From Phoronis australis (lineage: Eukaryota > Phoronida > Phoronidae), in the NCBI GenBank assembly GCA_002633005.1, contig NMRA01000087.1, positions 989,080-1,053,079 on the forward strand: a stretch of DNA of 64,000 bases. The letters are read 5' to 3'. The number at the start of each line of letters is the position of its first letter. Position 1 is the stretch's first letter. The position numbers and the translations under genes are program-made. The notes beneath the pieces were generated by a model. It made no database searches. It saw only the letters and a program-made list of their open reading frames with translations, and was not told the origin of the DNA. Positions 44,701-53,700 of this stretch are shown here, one piece after another.

Positions 44701-47700
44701 AGCACATTGTAAAACATTCACCCCTGGACATGGTGTCAGTTTTGGTAAACGGCTTCACGCCATATTCATAAAGAGGAATATCCTTCGTATAAAAATGAAC
44801 TATATATAAAATGCATAGAGTAGATACCATGCAGGGTCATGGGTTCACATCACGAAACCTGATAATTAATTACAAGTCTGAAAAGATTGCTGCCCAGACC
44901 TGTGCTCTAACTCATGACCTACATCCATATTGACGCTTTAGTCCACTCAGCTGTCAGGACCACCAGTCAAACACAGCAATCCAGTCAGACTTGTGTTTTG
45001 AAGGACTTCCTGTCCACGTAGTCAAATATTTGTCTAATTCATACAGTTTTTCTTAAATGTTAAGCGCCCCATGCAACGTCCAACATACTGAGCAGCAGAG
45101 CATTTCCGATCTTTATTTTCCAAGTCCAACTCTAACAATACAAAATAGACTATTCACAACAACTCAACAGAACGTGGATGCATGAACACGACCACATGTT
45201 GACCCTCCGCTATGTTATAAATGTCCAAACTTGAAAGACTGGACACTTGGAATGTACTACCTATTGATTATCCCTGAAAATCTATAAGTTCCTAGGCTAA
45301 AACAGTTCAGTGAATCTTACACCTGCAAATCGCCAGCCAATTTACCAGGACTACCATAGTTCAAGTATACAACGCCCAACTAAGTCAATGCCTACACACC
45401 TACTCTGAAATCTTAGTAATTTAGGACAAAATATAGCAGACAAGTAAAGTTCTAAATTCTCACTTTTTTATAAAAGATATTTAACACCAAATTAATGGTT
45501 TGCCATGTTCAAGTTCAGTGTCCTACTTGTCACAAACATTTATCAAGTAAATGATGAGGCAGTGTGGCCTGGTGGGATAGGTGCCGTGGGTTCGAGCCCC
45601 ACTGGGCCACACTGCCAGACCCTCGAGTCAAGACTCCAGCTCCTCAGCTCAGTTTAAAAGCATAAAAATAGTTCCAGGTGATCAATGCAACAGGTCTACC
45701 AGAGTGGCCTGCGCACGCCTGATACGTGTACTAGAGCACCTGCAATTGTTATTTTAAAGATGGGGAGAATATAAAAATTTCTTCAGTTTGTTGCTTCGTA
45801 CTCGTAACTGGTACGGCAATATGGCTGACAAGTGAAATCTTTAATTTTTGTTAAATTAATTCAAAAAAGTTGAGGTTAAGGACAATTTCGTCTGTTACAA
45901 GCAAAGTTCCAGTTATTTGCAGAAAAATAAATCATCCAGAACTCAGTCAGCAACTAAATGGTCCAAAAGCTCAATTAAAATTGGGCGCCGAAAAGAACAA
46001 AAAATAACATAGCCCATAGGTCCTCCAAAGTGGCCCACAGACTTGAGGCTGTGAGAGTCAATTCACCCATACCCACGTTTATCAACAAGAGCAACGCAGA
46101 GCGTTGAAATGCGCCCACAATTGCACCGCATAGGGTATCCTTCTAGGGTTGTTTATTGGTACCACAAAGTGGCCAGTAGAGAGCATATATGTAGTATGTT
46201 GTACTTAGCAAAATGGAAAGGCATGGTCATTGTCTCCTCAATAGGCTAGGGGCAAAATGGAGTAATCTTCATAATACAAGCACATCCTGTACATCAGTTG
46301 CTTAAAGCACCACAGAAACATAGAGTTAAAAACAAATTTACCAACATACAAGATTAGCACAGCATTAGAATGCCAGAAACAAATTTCTACTTGGAACTTT
46401 TCCTTCATAGTCACGAAGTAACACAAAGTATACACCTGAAGACCTATGAAAATACAGAGGTCAATGTAAAATACTANTAGAGCAGCGGACGCCGGACGCC
46501 AGACGCCGGACGCCGCCCGGACGGACGGACGGAGATGACGGCATAATGCGTCCACATATAAATATGTGGGCGCATAAAAATGTTCCCTATTAATACAATT
46601 TAACCAAATCACAGAGACTATTCTTGAGAGCCTGGCATAAGGTGTATTACGGGAACCTTTGTCAATATAATATCTTAAGTCACCGAGTAACACGGGAACC
46701 TTTGTCAATATAATATCTTACATAGAAAGTCACCCAGTACCTAACTGGTGTTATCATACTGATGCTCAAGGAACTATTCCCTTATCAGGTCAATCTTGCC
46801 TTCCCAGCAGATTAGAGAGTGCAGAGAGTCTCACTGAACAGAACAACAGTGCTGGAGACCTGGTTATCAGTGAACCAGGACCTTGCCTGCTTTCACTGAC
46901 CACAGCAAGGGAATTGCACTGCACATATTGAAGGAAAATGGGTGACCAGACAAAGAGATGGACATGCAGAGTGTGTGGCTCCCAGCTGAAGATAAAAGAT
47001 TGAACACGAAGATCCAACAGACAAGTGATAGGTTCACGTATTCTGGCAAAAATGCTAGCCGTTCTTCAGTGAAAAAAACGTAGTGTTCTAGCCAGACTGA
47101 TGTGCCATCTGCAAACCGAACATTTTCGCCAGCAGTTAGATTTTTTCCTTGCCACCTGAATTGCTTTTGTTAAAGCATTATCACTATCAGCAATTAAAAT
47201 TAATCAATTAAAGCAGTGATCAAAACTGCCCAGGTGTCATTTGAAGTAAGCTGACTGGCTACAAAAACACAATAAGTATAAACATCAGCAGTTTGGGGTA
47301 ACTCTAACCGCCAACAAAAATGACTCATGCAACCATTCATATTTCCGATGTGTTTGCTACTAGCTTGAGTGCTGGAAAAAAAAAAAACGCCAGCATTTTA
47401 GCTCGTAGTCAATGAACGGGGAAAATACTCTGCAAGGGAGTTGGGAGTTCTAGTAAGTAACTGCCATACTTGTCACAATGAAATGAACTTTTGAAAAAAA
47501 AAATAGAAAAATGGCAATTTAAGCAATTCTTTTTGTAAAAAAAATAAAAACAGAATTTTCACCATAATACAAAAGAGAAAACCAACATTATCTGAACAAT
47601 GATACATAAATTATTATCTGCAGTTTATGATTATAATGACAACGACAACATGAACTTCTAATTCCAACACTACTGATAACACAACATGTCACAAGCTGTG

Positions 47701-50700
47701 CTTAGACCATAACTTTGACAAAACCCTAAGTCATCGGCAGTTGATACAGCCTACTCAGAAACTACAGCAAATTACAAGCGTTCGCTCAAAAACCACAATG
47801 TTTGCAATGAAATGTCTATTTGTCTGCATCCGCAAGTACATCCGAGATGGCTGTTTGCGCCTTTTGAACGCTTTGCATAAAGGTAGATGATTACCTTCCT
47901 TACCAAGGATCAAGTCCACAGTTAAAATGTAGACCACGACATTCATTGCATACAGGAAGATTTTTAGACAGCTGATATCTCAGGCTATAAGGCACTAAAA
48001 TAAAATCCCAGACACACTTCTATAATCAATGGAATAAAGAAACAGAATTTGCAAGTTTTGTGTGAAAAAAAATCACCTTCATGAGTAATAACATTTTTTA
48101 AGAAAAAACACAATCGAGTGATTACTAATATTTGGGCATTGCTTTTGTGCACATAAGATTACGTGAATATCAAACATGACTTTATGTAACAAGTTGGGAC
48201 TGTTATTACTACTTAAAAAGTTATTTAAGAAATGTTATCCCAGATAACAAAGGTAAGGTAGCCCATTACCATAACACAGGCAATTGACAAAGAATAAGGT
48301 AACCAGGCACAATTTGCACTATCTCAAAAAACTGTGAACACTGGCTGGTCAATCGTGCAATATGCGTCAATGTTTTTTGAGGCAGCCACATACATTTTGG
48401 TGTGGCTGATTTGAACTGAAATTGGGTTCCGGTTTCTTCACTGCAAAACACCTAAAGCAATAACGTGCATATATACACATCTCGGGCTAACCAGTAGTCT
48501 GCGATAAAGGGACAGGTATTATTTTGTGTTTTGTGGCGAATTCGCATTAGTCAGAAGAAACCATTCTCAAGTTCACAAATAACATGTTAGCACTTCTCAT
48601 TTTCCAGAACTGAACTATTTACGGCGAAACTCAAAACTCACGTTTTTTGCATGTTCAGCGATATCATATATCACACGATATCACAAGATAACACACGGTT
48701 AAGTTGCAGTAGTCAGTAATAAGCAAATGTTTCAAGAGCATACGACAGGACAGCGAGTGCTGTTTACACCAAAGGTTTGAGTAGCAAATCAGGGTAATGA
48801 TGTGAGGATAGTTCAGATCAAAGCGAAAACGAATGGCTTCATCACGCAATTGTCTATATTCATGTTATAAACAATTAATAGCATATGCTGATACCCAGAT
48901 GGTGCTTTCTCATTAGGGGAACTTCGGTTTACTGAAGCTTTGTCAAAACTTCACTTGTGGTCAAATCTCACCAATTTAGGACATAATATGGTGGACAAAT
49001 GAAACTTTATGTTTTCATTACTTTAAAAAAGATAAGTAGCACCAAATAAATGCTATACCATTTTAAATGTCGATGCCATAGCTATCTTCGGACAATGTTT
49101 CCAGCAACTGTGGACAAAACAATATTAGAAGCGTTTGAAAAGTGAAAAAAGACCAATTTTTGGCAGTTATTTTTGTCCGAAATTGTTGAGATTTTACTGC
49201 ACCTTTCCGACTAGACAGCGATATTGAAGTTATCGCTAAGACTCCAGACAACGCAGTTCACGCGTACACTCAAACGAATATTGAGTAGTGGGTTTGAGGC
49301 TAACTGAAAACTGTCATTTACGAGTGTTCATGAAAATGATCAGAGTCATTCTTCATGAGATATGCTTGCTTTCATTCATTTACGTGTGTATATCGAGAGT
49401 ACGTCGGCTACGCTACAGTAACAAAGAACACGTTTTGCAAGTATCGTGTGACTGCATATCGTTGCCACAACCTCTAACAATAACTTCGACGAAATCTTCC
49501 GTTTTACAACAGTGATATGGTAAAACTTTTTCATCTCCAAACACTCTCATGTCATCCTCATGTCTACATAATCGCAGCAGACATTTCCCAATACTTAACC
49601 CATTTTAATAATTACCTGGGTAATCTGCTTTAGGAACAAGGTGAATGAATTATCACTATCAAATCACAAGCACACTGGACCACTACAAACATCATTTTAT
49701 TCCTGCCCATGTAAGAAGTTAACAATTTTGACTATGAAAATGTTTCCTTCCATTCACCGAAAGAGATCACAATTGACATTATCTCCAGTCAGGCAAAACT
49801 TTTGACATTCTCTTACATTTATCACATTGGAGATCCATTCACGAGGGAAAGACTAGAATAAGTCACTAACTCTCTGATTGTCTCATCACATAATCCCATT
49901 TCTTAACAAGAATTAATTAATAATTAACTAGTCTCAAAGTCTTGTCTTTGAAATTTTTACATGGATGCATTTTGCAGGCTGGACAGAAATCAATATTAGA
50001 CGAACATGCCACAACGAGCCAACACTAAACGCGTTAGCTGGCAGATTTGCAGCCTGTAATTCAATGCTGGTCAAACACACACCATCAGCCTTTCACCACG
50101 GAAAAGGAGTTGACAGAAATTAAAAGTAACATAGCAGTTAATAGGTCTACACAGCTGAATGAACCGCAAATCAAAAGCTTACACTAACCACAAAGCGTTT
50201 GTTCTAATCTAATGAATTGTCAGGGACAATTATCCATATTTCCACCAACGGCTCACATTGACAGAATCTTTGGGAATTCTTCACCTATTTATGATTCCCT
50301 ACAAGACTGAACAGTGAAATCCTATTCTGTCAAATTTTTCCACAGTATGACAAAATTTTTCCTTTTGGCATGTCAAACAACCAAGCCCACGTGTTGAAGC
50401 ATTACCCTCTCCATAAAACTTAAAACTATTTTGCAACAACACACTCAAAAATTTCGAAACACAACAGAGCAAGCAACTGCATAGCAGATTCTCAGCAACG
50501 GAAAACAACGCTTAAACATGAATTATTTGTTTTTCAGTCATACTCAGATACTCGAAAACTCATCACGCTCCTGTAACACATTTCAGACATCAACTGCCAC
50601 CCTACCTGTTGACTGGTTCGATGCCCTGCGTCGTATCTCCGCACTCATAAGCCTTGACACGTGACTACAGAACTGCAGAATATCCCCAAACTTCTCAGTC

Positions 50701-53700
50701 ATCTCGCTTGAGGGCGAATTTCCGAACACCTATAACGAAAACGATGCCAAGGTTAACGACAACAAGTCAATCATATGAATTTTCTAAAGCAATGGTATTT
50801 CAACGTGTGCAACCAGTGACTTCTACTGCAACTTACCTGAAGACAGAGCCTCTTAATTTCCATGCACAATACCTTAAGTGCCGTTTACACTTACGAAGTT
50901 GACATGGATCAGCTGACACGGAACAACTTGTTCCAGTGCGTAAACGGACTGACACGGAGCAAATTGACACCGCGGTGACAAATTTTTGTCACCCATTTGT
51001 GAGGTAGAGCAATTTGTGCCCCAACATCTTGTGCCGTGTCAATTATAAGTCAAAACGCGAAACTGGAGCAAGGTGGAAAGGATCATCTCTACTGCGCTTG
51101 TGCAATGACATTCATACAGGTTCTTTGTCTCTGCAACTCTCGTCATTTCTAAACCTGCGCATGTGCAATCCAGTCTCTCCAGCCTGCAATTTCCGTCTTG
51201 CCACGGTTAGTAAGTTGTGTGTGTAAATGGCCGCATGACACGGGTCAATTTGCTCCGTGTCAGTTGCACCGGGCCAAAAGTTGATGTCTAAACGGGACTT
51301 AAAGCATGCCCTGAGCACTTCTGCCTGCCACAAACATCCTGGTAACAGGGGTCAGCACAATCTACCTGATTTAGGACACAATATGACAGACAAGTGAAAT
51401 TCTACATACATTAAATATAAGAAGCACTGAATAATGCTTTCTCCGTGTATGTTGTATACCTCAGCACACATCACAGAATGCTTTCTCCGTGTATGTTGTA
51501 TACATCAGCACACATCACAGAATGCTTTCCCCGTGTATGTTGTATACCTCAGCACACATCACAGAATGCTTTCTCCATGTATGTTGTATACCTCAGGACA
51601 CATCACAGAATGCTTCCCCGTGTATGTTGTATACCTCAGCACACATCGCAGAATGCTTTACCCGTGTATGTTGTATACCTCAGCACGTATCACAGAATGC
51701 TTTCCCTGCCTATGTTGTATACCTCAGCACACATCACAGAATGTTTTAAGAAATCGTGGCCATGTACAACAACATCAACAGATGAATTTGGGCAATAATA
51801 TTATTATTTTGTTCGAAATTGGTGAGATTTTACGGCTCAGTTAAAGATGATATCAGGAACCACCCATCACACACGAGCAGCAAACAACAACCAATCTTGC
51901 AACTAGCGAGATACGAAGGCTGTTAACACTGAGAAGAAGGCAGAATTCAGAAGTGTGGACAGAGGAAGGGCATTAGGAGGCGATAGTTCCACAACATCCA
52001 CAACACAACCACAGCTTGATAATCCAGAATGAAGAATACACGCTCTATCCAAATGGTTCCTTAATTGGAAGGATGTCGATTAACAGCACCACATTGTATT
52101 GTATTTTGCAGCGTAATCTCACCTGGCAAAGATATGCTATCTTTATGCTAAACAGATGACCGTCTTTACCAAAGCATTAAGCTATTCTAGCAGTGTTCCA
52201 GCCAACTCCTAACTGATTACCACGTATAAGACCTTCATCTTGCTGCCTTTCAAACAGACAACCCCAGAGTCTCCGAGGACTGGGCAAATGGTGCTAAATG
52301 CCAACGAACTCCATAAAACGGAATCAAATTCGAATATGATTATGGTAATACGCAACTAGCAGATGTCAAGCCTAATGGGAGATGACCCAAACAATCGATC
52401 AGGAGACCAACTTATGACCTTGACAAGTAAACAAGTTTTTACTATAATACACTTACATAAATATAAAACCAATAATGTTAACAAAAAAGTAAACACCTAA
52501 TCAAACAAAACACATGTTTCTACAAAATCAGTAGGGTTGATATACCCAATTAAAAAAGCTAAGATGCATCATCTTAATTAATATCAGCCTAAATTGCGCT
52601 GATTAAGAATGAGTTTGTCCCGACTACCGGCAGTTACGCAGAGGTGGTCCCTGCATTTTGAGAACCTGTCTTTCATCACTGAATAACATTAGCATCGAAA
52701 TGGTTCTCAAAATCGTATACCCTGTAAGTAATTTAGACCAGTCACCTGGATTGAATTTTCATTTTTGTTGACTCCCTAGTAACAAAATCTGAAAATCTCC
52801 AACAAAACTGCACAGAACATTTCCAAAACTGAATGTGTAATCTGTTCAGTAAATCACTACCAGACCACAAGCTCCCTCAACACGGAGGCCTGACCAATAC
52901 ATATTCCAAACCTTAATCTTTTGTAAATTCTTCACTGCCACCTAAACACAATTCCACAACAAAACACTGTTACAAGACTAGAGCAAACTTCATACCGGGA
53001 TGTGTTGCAAGACTAGGCGTGCGAGATCCAACCAAATCCAAAGCAAAAATGAACCATATCTTACGCAGACCGACACATAAGTATGTCTGAAATCCGAATT
53101 CGTTTTCAAAACAAGGTTTACCTTAAAGCCTTAATTAATCCCAGTCCAGGTGTACTTAGCAGCTAGCTGGCAGATGTAAAGTTCCAGAGGTAGTTACATT
53201 CTTACTAGTCATTCATCACGGTATTTGTCAATCTATCCTAGATGCAGTTACGTCAAATGCATCAGTTTCAACGCTGGAAATCGTTGGCACAAGAAGTAAA
53301 ATGGCATACCGATGTCGGTAGGAGTGGAAATGAGTGATGAGGGCTTACGCAGGTACGGCATTCAAATAAAGTCAAAATTCCATGAGATGACGGACACGCA
53401 GGTAACGATACATAAATTATCCCAACCTTGGTTATTTACTATTGCCTATTATTGCGCCTATTTCACAGCTTTTTACTTGAAGCTGTTATCATGAATTTTA
53501 TGAATTTTACAACTGAGAACTAGGACCCATTTAACAACAAGAGCTTGGTTTCAACGAGTACAAGTTAAAAAATAATGAAACAGATAACCCCACCTTTGAC
53601 TTGACTCACAACTTCAACATCAAGAGCCACAGTATCTAATCTATCAGTATATACTGAGACAGAATGACCCAGAAAGCCAAGTGACGAAAACTGGCTGAGC

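Larger units (their letters stand above)
37591..50605 (-). other. WDFY3: WDFY3 intron 2 (13 kb), repeat-rich
   Basis: The largest intron. It contains the 67-bp minisatellite, MITE copy 1 at 40673, SINE-like and tRNA-like pieces, the short copy of the array element at 46084, and several copies of families R2 and R3. I found no exon of another gene on either strand. Confidence 0.6.

Noticed and set aside
46238-46708. 156-codon minus-strand frame
   Set aside because: Contains an ambiguous base and runs through the array-element end and a local duplication; no protein-like features.
51434-51844. Three overlapping forward frames of 86-136 codons
   Set aside because: They are the 44-bp minisatellite read in three registers.
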